Source of the DNA: Planctomycetota bacterium | Lineage (GTDB): Bacteria > Planctomycetota > B15-G4 > SIAN01 | Direction: 5' to 3' | Length of the DNA stretch: 64,000 bases | Assembly: GCA_009691715.1 (NCBI GenBank) | Contig: SIAN01000011.1 | Coordinates: 37,847 to 101,846 of the forward strand | Shown here: positions 19,716 to 28,802 of the stretch, piece after piece | Position numbering within the stretch: the stretch's first letter is position 1 | Layout of the letters: each line of letters begins with the position of its first letter | Translations under genes and position numbers: made by a program | Notes under the pieces: generated by a model | Database searches by the model: none | Seen by the model: only the letters and a program-made list of their open reading frames with translations | Told to the model about the DNA's origin: nothing

Positions 19716-21344
19716 TCAGTTCCACTCGACCCGCATCATCCAGTTCGCGCCCGTGAACGCGATCGCCGGCGTCGCGAAACCATCTTGCGTAAAGTAGCTC
19801 GAGGTGTTCGGGATCGTCGTGCAAGTGTCGAGCGGACCGGCGTCATCCGCGCCATCCGTGTCTGACCCGATCCAGGTGCACGTGTCGCCACTCGCCCACT
19901 GCATCGCAACATGGCCGTTGGCCAAGCCCGACAGAGCGGTCGAGGTCGACGTCGCAACGTCCGGGAAGTCATACGTCGTGGCCGGATAGCTGAAGTCCGC
20001 CGAGTTGACCGCCATCGACAGGACCGTCGACGTCGCCACCACGTTCGCGAAATCCGGCGCGCCCACATCAACCGTGCTCGCCTCGTAGAGACCGACCGAC
20101 GTCCACGACGGGCCGGTCGAGGTGCCCGTGCCGCAGAAGTCCCACGACGCGGCCTGCACCGACAGAACATTAGTGACCGCGCAGGTGCCGCCCGTGTTCG
20201 GGTCGATCATCGTGCCAATATTGACGTTGAAATAGTCCTGCGAGCCGGCCGGGTTCTGGACCTTCCAGATCGTGCCGTCCATCGAACCGTCATCCGCCTG
20301 ACCGAAGCAGACGCACGGATTGCAACTCGCGTCGGTCGTGATGTTGACCGTCACAGCGTTCGTCGCCTTGACCTTTCCGTGGCCGATCTTATTCAGGTCG
20401 CAGTTGTCGAGGTAGAAGCCCTGCACGTCGAACGAAACGCCGGCCGGGATGCACGGACCGGTGGACGGGTCGGAGATGAAGTCGCCGAGCGTGCCCTGCT
20501 TGCTGTCCGCGATCGGGGAGCCGTTCTCGTAGCCCGTGGCCAAAACGAACGGCGGCACCTGGAAGAACGGATAGCCCGGAATCGTGACGCCCTGGATGTA
20601 GAGCGTCGGCTGAATCGCGCAGTTCGACCAGAGGGTCGCACTCAAGAAGCCGGTCTGTGTGACGTCGACAGTGCCCGTGGCGTTGTTCACAGTCATGTAC
20701 GCCGAGCCCGTGCCCGTGTTGACCGTGCCGATCACGCGAATCATCAAATCCCAACCCGTCAACTTCACGCCAACGGTCGAGTAATTGTTGATCGAGAAGT
20801 ACGCATGGTTGTCGGGAGCGCTGTTGTCGCCGCACAGCCAGAGGGCGGAGTCGCCCGTGAGGCAGGTCGTGACACCGTGAACGCCGCCCGAGCCGACGGT
20901 GACGTCCGGCAGGTCGTAACCGACCAGCGACGTGCAATAGCCGGCAGCGGGTCCCGGCACGCCCGTGATCGTCACCGTGCCGCTGAGCGATCCGAGGATC
21001 GAAAGCGGAGCGTTGATGTCAGGCGTCGTGCCGAGCGAGTCAACGATGCTGTCCGGGGCGAGCATGACGTACTTCAGGCCGATCGGCGACCCAGAGGACG
21101 ACTGATACGTCTGGAGAGCGATCCCCGTGACGTCCATGCCGCCCGCCAAGAGGTCGAAATCCTGGCTGAACGCATCACCAGCACCGGTCGGATACGAAAC
21201 CTTCCAAGACGTCTCCGCGCCGGCATCGTCGAAGAAGATCGACTGAGACTGGCCGAGACCACCCACCGGCGGGACCGGAATCGTCTGGGCGGTGGCAACC
21301 GCCGAGAGACCCAGAACCGCGAGGGAAGCGAACCACTTCCGCAT
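19716..21344 (-). CDS. Secreted protein with internal duplication, function unknown
   Basis: This 542-aa protein has a clean Sec signal peptide (MRKWFASLAVLGLSAVATAQ) and a perfect AGGAGGT Shine-Dalgarno. The mature protein is rich in Gly, Thr, Ser, Asp and Asn and is probably all-beta. An approximate internal repeat is visible: FFDDAGAETSWKVSYPTGAG near residue 37 and ADDGSMDGTIWKVQNPAGSQ near residue 355, each followed by an aromatic/Asp pattern. Paired cysteines occur in the middle (CNPCVCFG). There is no catalytic motif. It is likely a cell-surface or extracellular structural protein, strongly translated judging from the ribosome-binding site. Confidence 0.85.
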   Translation of the reverse strand: MRKWFASLAVLGLSAVATAQTIPVPPVGGLGQSQSIFFDDAGAETSWKVSYPTGAGDAFSQDFDLLAGGMDVTGIALQTYQSSSGSPIGLKYVMLAPDSIVDSLGTTPDINAPLSILGSLSGTVTITGVPGPAAGYCTSLVGYDLPDVTVGSGGVHGVTTCLTGDSALWLCGDNSAPDNHAYFSINNYSTVGVKLTGWDLMIRVIGTVNTGTGSAYMTVNNATGTVDVTQTGFLSATLWSNCAIQPTLYIQGVTIPGYPFFQVPPFVLATGYENGSPIADSKQGTLGDFISDPSTGPCIPAGVSFDVQGFYLDNCDLNKIGHGKVKATNAVTVNITTDASCNPCVCFGQADDGSMDGTIWKVQNPAGSQDYFNVNIGTMIDPNTGGTCAVTNVLSVQAASWDFCGTGTSTGPSWTSVGLYEASTVDVGAPDFANVVATSTVLSMAVNSADFSYPATTYDFPDVATSTSTALSGLANGHVAMQWASGDTCTWIGSDTDGADDAGPLDTCTTIPNTSSYFTQDGFATPAIAFTGANWMMRVEWN

Positions 21345-22220
21345 GCGAGAACCTCCTGAAAATGAACGAAACTTGACTTGGGCACCGGCTGATTTCGGTC
21401 AGCTGGAATCCCGGGGAAAAACTCGCGAACCAGATTTTCGAGCAAGCCCGGCGGTCTGGAACGCTCGCCACCCTCGGTTGTTGATCACGTTGCTTTGGGC
21501 GTCGTCTGGATTTTTTCTTCGGGACCAGACGCTCAACTTCCCCGATCGAGTACTTCACCCTACTTTCGACCTAGGCTGGGACAAGAAGCCCCAAGCCGCG
21601 GAACTGTATCCCGGTTTTCTGTCTCGTCAAGCCGCCTCCGGGCGCTTGTTTTCGGTCGGCAACCGAGTGATCCTTGCCTTGCGCTTCGTAACGGTCGAGT
21701 TCCCGAACTCTGCTCGTCGGTCTGACGCAAAAAGTCTCAAGTGCGGTTCCATCGTCCGATCGGCCGCTAATATTTTCGCCCCCCCCGGGACTGCGCGATG
21801 ATCGTCATCCTCGAATTCGAATTCTGCCAACCACTGCCGAAGGTGAAGCCAAACTTCGTGGGGCACGGACCCCTCAGCTACTGTTGACCGTTTAGTGCTG
21901 TATCAGCGCTTCAGTAACCTCGATCGCTTCGACGCGTTTTGGGGTTAGAAACGTGGAACATCCCCCGGCCTTGCCGCCACTAAGGGGCTGTCCAACCGCC
22001 TGCTCGCTCGCAGGCTTGCCGGTACCGATCCCATCGAAGCGCCTGCGGTTCTGGTTCCGCGCACTAACGTCGCGGGGTCAGAACTGTCGATCCAGTCCTC
22101 CGTATCGCAGCGGATGCGGGATCGTCAGCGCGGCTGATGGGTGCTTGAGTGTGCTCGTCGGACGTGCGCAGCCCACCTTCCGCGTTTTGCGGAAGACCTC
22201 GTTTCCATGAGGGCTGCACG
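21345..22220 (+). other. Long intergenic region between divergent secreted-protein genes
   Basis: These 876 bases lie between two divergent genes and have lower GC than their surroundings. Short open frames are present but none has a plausible ribosome-binding site, codon bias or recognisable protein. It must carry promoters for both flanking genes. Visible structures include the dyad TCGAATTCGAATTC near 21811 and a 7-bp stem CGTCTGG/CCAGACG around 21504-21532. No RNA gene or known riboswitch was recognised. Confidence 0.5.
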
Positions 22221-25200
22221 ATGACTTTGTCTCCCGGCGTCCGGACCTCTGCCCGCGGAAGCGCGATGGTGATCGCGCTCTTGCTCCTCGTGCTCGCGAT
22301 CGGCGCTGTGATCGCGTTCGTCACGCTCCGCTCGGACAAACCGAGTCTTGTGAAGCCAACGGCGCCTCCCGTCGCTGCGATCTCGTCGGACTCGGTCGCT
22401 GCACCTGGCGAAACTGGCGTTGGCGCACTGAAGAAGGGTGGCCGCGAAGGGAAAAAGGCAGACAATCCGATCAAGTTCTCGGTCGTCTGCCTCGGACCGG
22501 GAGGTGCGAACGAACCACTCGCCGATCTCGAAGTCAGTGCCGCCCCGGCTTTGGCGACGGGAGTCGACTTCGACCACCAAGTCTCGGTCCGAACCGGCGC
22601 CGACGGCATTGCCCAGTTCATCGATCTGCCGTACTCGATTTACGAGGTGTGGGCTTCGCCGAAGGACTTCGTCGCCCTGCGCGCCCGTGGCGCCAAGGAC
22701 GGCAAGCGGCTCGACTTCCTGTTCCGACCAGGAACTCTTTGCAACGGCACTGTGACGAACGCCGAGACGGGTGCTCCCATCGCCAACGCGTACCTCCAAT
22801 TGAGGACCGATTTCGGGATGGCCGCCACGACCAAGCGGATTCACATGGCGGTGCAGCAGGGCATCGAGCCGCGCGATATCGAGGGATACGAACTACTCGC
22901 GAATCCTCACCCCTACTTCCGAGTCGATGCGACGACGAGTGAGGATGGGACGTTCTCGTTTCCGACGACCCCGTTCGACACCGATCTGTCGATCTCCGTC
23001 GAACACGCGAGCTTCGATGCCTACGAAGAGAACTTCAAGGTCAAGGGTGGCGACGCGTTCAAGCACGACGTGCGACTATTCCCGCGCGTCGACATCGTCG
23101 GGCGCGTCGTCGCCGACGAGACCGGTGAGCCGATTCCTGGCGTGAAGGTCCAAGCCGCCGAAGGCGGAATCCCGTTGTCCGTGGTGTTGCAGATCGGTCT
23201 GAACAGCGTCGAAATCGTCGAGTTCGTGACTGACGCGAACGGCAACTACCGTTTGGCGAAGCTTCCCCGCGGCAAGCAGTACGTCGTCTGCAACTACCCT
23301 GGTTACGAGAACTACATCGGCGCTTTCGACGTGAAGTCGACCGATCCCGAGTTCACCCACGAGATCCGCCTCAAGCGTTCGGCGTCGCTGTCAGGGATAG
23401 TCGTCGACAACGCCAGCCAACCGATCGAGGGCGTCTCGATCTATTGGGCGACTGCCGAGGCGCAGGTGATGAGCAACAAGGGCCTGCCAACGACGCCCCA
23501 CGCGAAGACCGGTTCCGATGGGACTTTCCACCTGCGGGGCGCACCCGTCGGTCGCACGTTCAACGTGCTTGCACGCCACGCCGACTACGTCAACGCTGAG
23601 CAGGATCACTTCGTCCTGACGCCGGGTGAGGAGATGACTGGCGTCGAACTGATGATGAGCCGAGGCGGGGCGATCACCGGAGAGGCGCTCGACGCGTTGC
23701 GTCAACCCCTCGCCGGAGCCGCCGTCATCGCCACGCCAGTCAAGCCGCCGGGCGCACCGTTGGCGCCGGTGATGACGACTGCGGATGGCTCGTTCGTGAT
23801 CAACAACACCCAACCTGCGACCTTCGAGATCACCTGCGAGGCGCCGGGCTATTGCAAGGCGACGATCGGCAACGTCCGCGACGTCGCGACCGGCGTGCAG
23901 TTCGTCTTGGTCAGGGAGGCGGTCTATTCCGGCCTTTTCCTGCTATCGGACGGTCAGCCGATCTCGCGGTTCAAGGTGCGGTGCAAGATGTCGAACGCCG
24001 AGAGCGCCGCGATTCGAGTCGAGCAATTGCGAGACAAGGACGGCAAGTTCGAACTCAAGGGCCTTGCTCCTGGACTGTGGGACTTCGAGTTCAGTGCTGA
24101 AGGCGTGACACCCCTCCTCGTCGAGCGCGTCGCTCTGCGGGAGGCCGAGCGGATCGACAAACAAGAGTTGCGAGTCTCCGAGGGCGGCAAGATTGGTGGA
24201 GCCGTCAAGTCGCTCTCCGGCAAGCCGATTCAGGCAGCACTTGTGCGTCTCGATTTCCTCGAGTCGTTCTCCTCCGCCGACAAGACGTTCACCAGGTTGC
24301 AGGCGTCGACCAACTCGATCGGCGAGTACGAGGTCAAGAACCTGCTTCCGGGTCGATACTTGGTGTGGGCGTCGCATCCTTCGTTCGCGCCCATCAAGGA
24401 GCAGGAGATCGTCATCGATCTCGGTGCGCGACACGAACTCGATTTCTCAATGTCGAAGCCTGCTTCTCTGCGCGTGGTCGTCCGCGACAAAGAAGGCAAC
24501 ACGGTGCCGGAGGCGTCGATCTGGCTGTTCCAGGGCGACTCGCCCGTGGATGGCGCGAAGCGGGTGATCGGCCCGAGCGGGATGGTTGGCCTAGAGATTC
24601 CGCAGTCGAACGCAGAGCGAACCGGGATCCACACCGCCCAAAACCAAATGCAGGGCGGCGGAGCGAAGGTCAGTGTCGGCGACACCGGCGAGGTGAATTT
24701 TACGCGCAAAGAGCCTGGCGAATGGACGCTCTGGGCCCAGTGCGCCGGGTACTACAAGTACATCGTAAAACTCAATCTCGAGGCAGGCAAGGAATCGGTG
24801 CACGAGGCCGAACTCTTGAAGATCGTGCCAGGCCAGCGTCAGGGTGAAGCCTTTGACGATCGGGACGCAGAAACCGCCAAGCGCAACGAACGTAAGAACC
24901 CAGCAAAAGGCAAGGGCCAGGAGAACACGGGGATCGCCGATCTCACCAACGAGCAGCGCGAAGTCGTAAGGAAGCAAAAGGACGGCGAAGAGCTCAACGC
25001 CGAGGACATGACAATCCTCAAAGAAGCGCGACTGATCATGCGCGGCGACAAAGGTGAGAAAGGTGAGAAGGGTGAGAAGGGTGAGAAGGGCGCAAAGCCC
25101 GATCCCGAATCAAAGGAGGGCAAGGCCGCCAACCGCAAGGCGAAGGCTGACACTAACGGCGACGGAAAGATCTCGCCCGAAGAGCGCGAGGCGATGAAGA

Positions 25201-25316
25201 AGCGCGCCGAGAAGCGCCAAGAAAGCGGCGGCGATGGTGGGAGCAAGAAACAGGGCAGGGGCAAGACTGAAGGCGGCGACGAGGACGGTGACTCTGCCGA
25301 GGGCGGTGGACGCTGA
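22221..25316 (+). CDS. Membrane-anchored protein with about eight CnaB-like regulatory repeats and EF-hand tail
   Basis: This 1031-aa protein has an N-terminal membrane anchor (GSAMVIALLLLVLAIGAVIA) followed by a tandem series of carboxypeptidase-regulatory/CnaB-like beta-sandwiches. Each has a gxVvd..g.pi.ga.V strand and a tDgsG.f.l turn, for example VGRVVADETGEPIPGVKVQA and LSGIVVDNASQPIEGVSIYW. The C-terminus (from about residue 885) is highly charged, with a GEK tripeptide repeat and an EF-hand loop, DTNGDGKISPEE. Such proteins are usually surface-exposed adhesive or scaffolding proteins, and calcium binding is likely. GAGGG lies upstream of the ATG, chosen because the anchor follows at once. 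A SUMF1-domain gene follows. Confidence 0.85.
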   Translation: MTLSPGVRTSARGSAMVIALLLLVLAIGAVIAFVTLRSDKPSLVKPTAPPVAAISSDSVAAPGETGVGALKKGGREGKKADNPIKFSVVCLGPGGANEPLADLEVSAAPALATGVDFDHQVSVRTGADGIAQFIDLPYSIYEVWASPKDFVALRARGAKDGKRLDFLFRPGTLCNGTVTNAETGAPIANAYLQLRTDFGMAATTKRIHMAVQQGIEPRDIEGYELLANPHPYFRVDATTSEDGTFSFPTTPFDTDLSISVEHASFDAYEENFKVKGGDAFKHDVRLFPRVDIVGRVVADETGEPIPGVKVQAAEGGIPLSVVLQIGLNSVEIVEFVTDANGNYRLAKLPRGKQYVVCNYPGYENYIGAFDVKSTDPEFTHEIRLKRSASLSGIVVDNASQPIEGVSIYWATAEAQVMSNKGLPTTPHAKTGSDGTFHLRGAPVGRTFNVLARHADYVNAEQDHFVLTPGEEMTGVELMMSRGGAITGEALDALRQPLAGAAVIATPVKPPGAPLAPVMTTADGSFVINNTQPATFEITCEAPGYCKATIGNVRDVATGVQFVLVREAVYSGLFLLSDGQPISRFKVRCKMSNAESAAIRVEQLRDKDGKFELKGLAPGLWDFEFSAEGVTPLLVERVALREAERIDKQELRVSEGGKIGGAVKSLSGKPIQAALVRLDFLESFSSADKTFTRLQASTNSIGEYEVKNLLPGRYLVWASHPSFAPIKEQEIVIDLGARHELDFSMSKPASLRVVVRDKEGNTVPEASIWLFQGDSPVDGAKRVIGPSGMVGLEIPQSNAERTGIHTAQNQMQGGGAKVSVGDTGEVNFTRKEPGEWTLWAQCAGYYKYIVKLNLEAGKESVHEAELLKIVPGQRQGEAFDDRDAETAKRNERKNPAKGKGQENTGIADLTNEQREVVRKQKDGEELNAEDMTILKEARLIMRGDKGEKGEKGEKGEKGAKPDPESKEGKAANRKAKADTNGDGKISPEEREAMKKRAEKRQESGGDGGSKKQGRGKTEGGDEDGDSAEGGGR
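25053..25088 (+). repeat. Four tandem 9-bp repeats inside the CnaB-like gene
   Basis: Four in-frame copies of GGTGAGAAG (the first ends in AAA) encode GEK repeats, a collagen-like Gly-X-Y pattern. Short, nearly perfect repeats of this kind can expand or contract by slippage without breaking the frame. Confidence 0.9.
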
Positions 25317-25351
25317 GACTCGACGTAAGCTTCGATCGGATGGGGCTCAGC

Positions 25352-26713
25352 ATGACCGCCCGAACGGCGTGGATCGTGGCGCTGGCATCGCTCATCGTGG
25401 GCGCGTCGGAAGCCGAGGCGAATGCACAGGGTGCTTCGACGAAGCCTCGGGGTGGCCAGAAAGACGACGCGACCGCAAAGCCGCCGACCGAGTCGTTCTC
25501 TGTCACGAGGTCGACGTGGGCGCGATTCTCCGAGCGCCGCATCGCCGAGAAGCACGTCGAGCCGAGCGAATCCGAACTTGCTGCGCGGTTCGGGCTTGAG
25601 AACCTGGGGCCGCGCGCCGCGGACGGAATCGTCGAGTACCGTCAGGCATCGCTCGGAATGAGATTCGTGTTTGTGCCCGGCGGAACGTTTCGAATGGGAT
25701 CGAACCATGGCGACATCTTTGCCAGTCCGATCGTCGTCGACTCGGCCATTCGCGGCAAGGCTGACGAGACCTATTTCGGGAACGAACAACCGCAACTGGA
25801 GGTCTACGTCTCACCGTACTTCATCGGCGTCTACGAGGTGACGAACGCCGAGTACGGGTCGTTTCTCTCGGAGTGGCGGGCCGGCAGGGTTTCCGAGTCC
25901 TGCGAGTGGCCGCTTCTTCTCGGAAAACCAGACCACACGCCGTATCTCGCGGGCGATCCGCGTCGGGCCAGCTTCGATGGCGATCGCAAACCAGTGGTCG
26001 GGATCAGTTGGGTTGATGCCTACGCGTTCTGCGCATGGGTGGGCGGACGGTTGGCGACCGAAGCAGAGTGGGAAAAGGCCGCGCGCGGAACGGATGGTCG
26101 GATCTTCCCTTGGGGGAATCGATTCGATCCGATGCGAGCAAATGTCAGCGAAAGCCAAAACTTTGGGATGGTCGATGTCGGCACCTACCCCGGCGGTCGC
26201 AGCCCATACGGCTGCTACGACATGACGGGAAACGCCGCTGAGTGGTGCCTCGACTCGTTCGAAGAGAGTTTTCTTCGAGCAATGCCGGTCAGCAATCCGT
26301 GCCTGCTCGAGCGTCATCCCGCGCGCGATCGTCGCTCGCAGCGCGGTGGCGCCAGCAACCGGTACGGGTTCTTGTTCAAGGGGCGAACCAGCGCGCGCGG
26401 CTCATCGAAACTCGTCCCGCGGTTTCCCGATCCGACCAAAGAGACGCTGGACTCGTTCCCGATCACCGAATACCTCTTCAGCGGAATTCGGGTCGTGCTG
26501 TCGCCGTTGCAAGATCTCTTCGCGGACGGCGACGTTGATCGATTGCGCGCGTCCTCGATCGCGATCGGCAAGGCGCGCATGGAGGCGATCAAGCGCAAGC
26601 AGGAAAGTGGCGGCGCAGGCCGTGCCGCCCCTGCCATCCCGCAGTTGCCAGGAACCGTCCCCGCGACGACCCCCGACGATGACGGTGGGCAGGCGGATGG
26701 TGGCAACCGCTGA
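25352..26713 (+). CDS. Secreted SUMF1/FGE-domain protein lacking the catalytic cysteines
   Basis: This 453-aa protein has a signal peptide (TAWIVALASLIVGASEAEAN) and a C-type-lectin-like SUMF1 domain from about residue 100: FVFVPGGTFRMGS, YEVTNAEYGSFL, VVGISWVDAYAFCAWVGGRL, ATEAEWEKAARG, YGCYDMTGNAAEWCLDSF, QRGGASNRYG and a final GIRVVLSP. True formylglycine-generating enzymes have two copper-binding Cys in the region after the RGGSW motif; here that stretch (FLFKGRTSARGSSK) has none. It is probably a binding protein rather than an oxidase. It follows the CnaB-like gene by 35 bases. The alternative ATG is at 25340. Confidence 0.82.
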   Translation: MTARTAWIVALASLIVGASEAEANAQGASTKPRGGQKDDATAKPPTESFSVTRSTWARFSERRIAEKHVEPSESELAARFGLENLGPRAADGIVEYRQASLGMRFVFVPGGTFRMGSNHGDIFASPIVVDSAIRGKADETYFGNEQPQLEVYVSPYFIGVYEVTNAEYGSFLSEWRAGRVSESCEWPLLLGKPDHTPYLAGDPRRASFDGDRKPVVGISWVDAYAFCAWVGGRLATEAEWEKAARGTDGRIFPWGNRFDPMRANVSESQNFGMVDVGTYPGGRSPYGCYDMTGNAAEWCLDSFEESFLRAMPVSNPCLLERHPARDRRSQRGGASNRYGFLFKGRTSARGSSKLVPRFPDPTKETLDSFPITEYLFSGIRVVLSPLQDLFADGDVDRLRASSIAIGKARMEAIKRKQESGGAGRAAPAIPQLPGTVPATTPDDDGGQADGGNR

Positions 26714-26792
26714 CGCGACAAGCCAACCGGCGCGCCGTGACCTCATGTTCGGCGACCGCGGTGCGCTTTCGATCCGAATCGGAGTTCGTCAC

Positions 26793-28025
26793 TCAACTCG
26801 GCAGGTTGCGCAGGTCGTGGCCGAGCTTGTCCCGCTTCGTCTTCAGATACTCACGATTCTGATCGTGTGACGCGGTCTCGAGCGGCACGCGCTCGACGAT
26901 TTCAAGCTGGTAGCCCTTGATCGCGTGGTACTTGCGCGGGTTGTTGGTGAGCAGTCGGATTCGCTGGATCCCCAGATCTCTAAGGATCTGCGCACCGACG
27001 CCGTAGTGCCGAACGTCATCAGGCAGTCCGAGCGCGCGATTCGCCTCAACCGTATCGAGCCCCTTCCCGAGTTGAAGCGCATAAGCGCGCAGCTTGTTCT
27101 CGAGACCGATACCGCGCCCCTCTTGCTGCATGTAGAGCAATGCGCCTCGTCCCTCGCGCGCGATCTGCCAGAGCGCGGCGTGGAGCTGGTCACCGCAATC
27201 GCAACGCAGCGACTCGATCAGGTCACCGGTGAAGCAGGACGAGTGGACGCGCACCAAGAGCGAGTCCTCGATCGGCGCAACGCGACGCGATGGGTCGGGA
27301 ATCCCCATCGTCAGCGCGACATGCGGATCACGATCGACGATCGAGCGGTAGAGATGGACGTCGAACTCGCCGTAACGCGTCGGCAGCCTGATCGACACCG
27401 TGCGATCGATCATCCGCTCGTTGCGACGCCGCCATTCGATGATCTCGGCGATCGAGGTCAGCTTGAGACCATGCGTCGAGGCGAACTTCTCGAGGTCCGT
27501 GAGTCGGGCCATCGTGCCGTCTGGATTCGTGATCTCGCAGACGACGCCGGCCGGCTGCAGGCCGGCGATCCGGCAAAGATCGACGATTCCCTCGGTGTGT
27601 CCGGTTCTGACCAGCACGCCCCCGGGCTCGGCGCGGAGCGGCGGCACGTGACCGGGTCGGACGAGTTCATCAGAGCGGCAATCAGGGCGCGCCGCCAAAC
27701 GGATCGTCGTAGCGCGGTCAGCCGCCGAGATCCCGGTCGTGATTCCGAAGCGTGCATCGATCATCACCGTGAACGCCGTGCCGTGTCGCGACGTGTTGGC
27801 GCGCGCCTGCGGCTCGAGGCCGAGGCGATCGACCCGCTCGGAGTCCATCGGCATGCAGATCAGGCCGCAAGCCTGACGCGCCATGAAGTTGATCGCCTCG
27901 GGCGTCACGAACTCGGCGGCCATGCACAGGTCGCCCTCGTTCTCCCGGTCCTCGTCATCGACCAGGACGAACATGCGGCCGGCACGCAACTCGGCAAGGA
28001 TCTCTTCGATCGGACTCATCGGCAT
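26793..28025 (-). CDS. ribBA: Bifunctional DHBP synthase / GTP cyclohydrolase II
   Basis: This 410-aa riboflavin biosynthesis enzyme has two parts. Residues 1-205 are RibB (ribulose-5-phosphate to 3,4-dihydroxy-2-butanone-4-phosphate), with DDEDRENEGDL, ANTSRHGTAFT, RPGHVPPLRA and RTGHTEGIVDL. Residues 206-410 are RibA (GTP ring opening), with VRVHSSCFTGD, the zinc site SLRCDCGDQL, YMQQEGRGIGLENKL, YGVGAQILRDLGI and RLLTNNPRK. Domain order and length are standard. It follows rpiA in the same direction; RpiA interconverts ribose-5-phosphate and ribulose-5-phosphate, the RibB substrate. Confidence is very high. Confidence 0.97.
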   Translation of the reverse strand: MPMSPIEEILAELRAGRMFVLVDDEDRENEGDLCMAAEFVTPEAINFMARQACGLICMPMDSERVDRLGLEPQARANTSRHGTAFTVMIDARFGITTGISAADRATTIRLAARPDCRSDELVRPGHVPPLRAEPGGVLVRTGHTEGIVDLCRIAGLQPAGVVCEITNPDGTMARLTDLEKFASTHGLKLTSIAEIIEWRRRNERMIDRTVSIRLPTRYGEFDVHLYRSIVDRDPHVALTMGIPDPSRRVAPIEDSLLVRVHSSCFTGDLIESLRCDCGDQLHAALWQIAREGRGALLYMQQEGRGIGLENKLRAYALQLGKGLDTVEANRALGLPDDVRHYGVGAQILRDLGIQRIRLLTNNPRKYHAIKGYQLEIVERVPLETASHDQNREYLKTKRDKLGHDLRNLPS

Positions 28026-28088
28026 CGGAAGCTCCGCGACGCAGGGGGATCGGCGCGAGAGACGGAGAGTATCGCCGGACGCGTCGGC

Positions 28089-28802
28089 TCAGGAGATGCG
28101 ACGAACGCTGCCGTCGACTCGTGATCCGATCAGCGCCTCGTCGGCGAGGTCGACGAACAGGCCGTGTTCGAGGACGCCTGGAATCGCATCAAGAACGCGC
28201 GCCAGAGCCGCTGGGTCTGGGATCGACTCAAACTTCGCGTCGAGCACGAGATTGCCGTGGTCAGTCACGACCGGGCCATCCTTCCCGCCGCCCTTCCGAA
28301 GCACCGGAACGGAACCCATCGCGACGAGCGTGCGCTCGACCGCTTTCAACGCGAAACCGAGCACTTCGACCGGCACCGCCCACTTCACGCCGAGAACGTC
28401 AACCAATTTGCCGTCATCCGCAAGCACCACGAATCGACGTGCCGCGGTCGCAACGATCTTCTCTTGCGTGTGAGCCGCGCCCCCACCCTTGATCAGCGCG
28501 AGCCCAGGCCCAACCTCGTCAGCTCCGTCCAGAGCGATGTCGACTCGATCGACATCATTCAGCGTTCTCAAGTCGAGTCCGGCCTGACGCGCCAGCTCGG
28601 CCGCCGACCACGAGGTCGGCACGCCGATGAACCGGAGGCCATCTTCCCGAACTCGTCGTCCAAGTTCGGCGATGGCACACGCAGCCGTCGAACCTGTCCC
28701 AAGCCCAACCACCATTCCGTTTTCGACCAGCGCTGCGGCGGCGACGCCGACGCGGCGACGCGCCTCCATCTGGACCGGATCTGCGGATTGCTTCAGGTTC
28801 AC
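28089..28802 (-). CDS. rpiA: Ribose-5-phosphate isomerase A
   Basis: This 237-aa enzyme interconverts ribose-5-phosphate and ribulose-5-phosphate. Family motifs are VVGLGTGSTAACAI (phosphate-binding GTGST), IGVPTS, DIALDGADEVGPGLALIKGG with catalytic Asp residues, EKIVATAA and the Lys/Gly-rich RKGGGKDGPVVTDHGN. The GTG start at 28802 overlaps the upstream stop by four bases (GTGA), which favours it over an ATG at 28769. Together with ribBA downstream it channels pentose phosphate toward riboflavin. Confidence 0.95.
   Translation of the reverse strand: MNLKQSADPVQMEARRRVGVAAAALVENGMVVGLGTGSTAACAIAELGRRVREDGLRFIGVPTSWSAAELARQAGLDLRTLNDVDRVDIALDGADEVGPGLALIKGGGAAHTQEKIVATAARRFVVLADDGKLVDVLGVKWAVPVEVLGFALKAVERTLVAMGSVPVLRKGGGKDGPVVTDHGNLVLDAKFESIPDPAALARVLDAIPGVLEHGLFVDLADEALIGSRVDGSVRRIS

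Noticed and set aside
21627..21866. Short minus-strand frame in the large intergenic region
   Set aside because: It has no Shine-Dalgarno, no known motif and no codon bias.
25053..25088. Tandem repeat considered as a CRISPR-like or regulatory array
   Set aside because: The 9-bp units are in frame, encode GEK and have no spacers.
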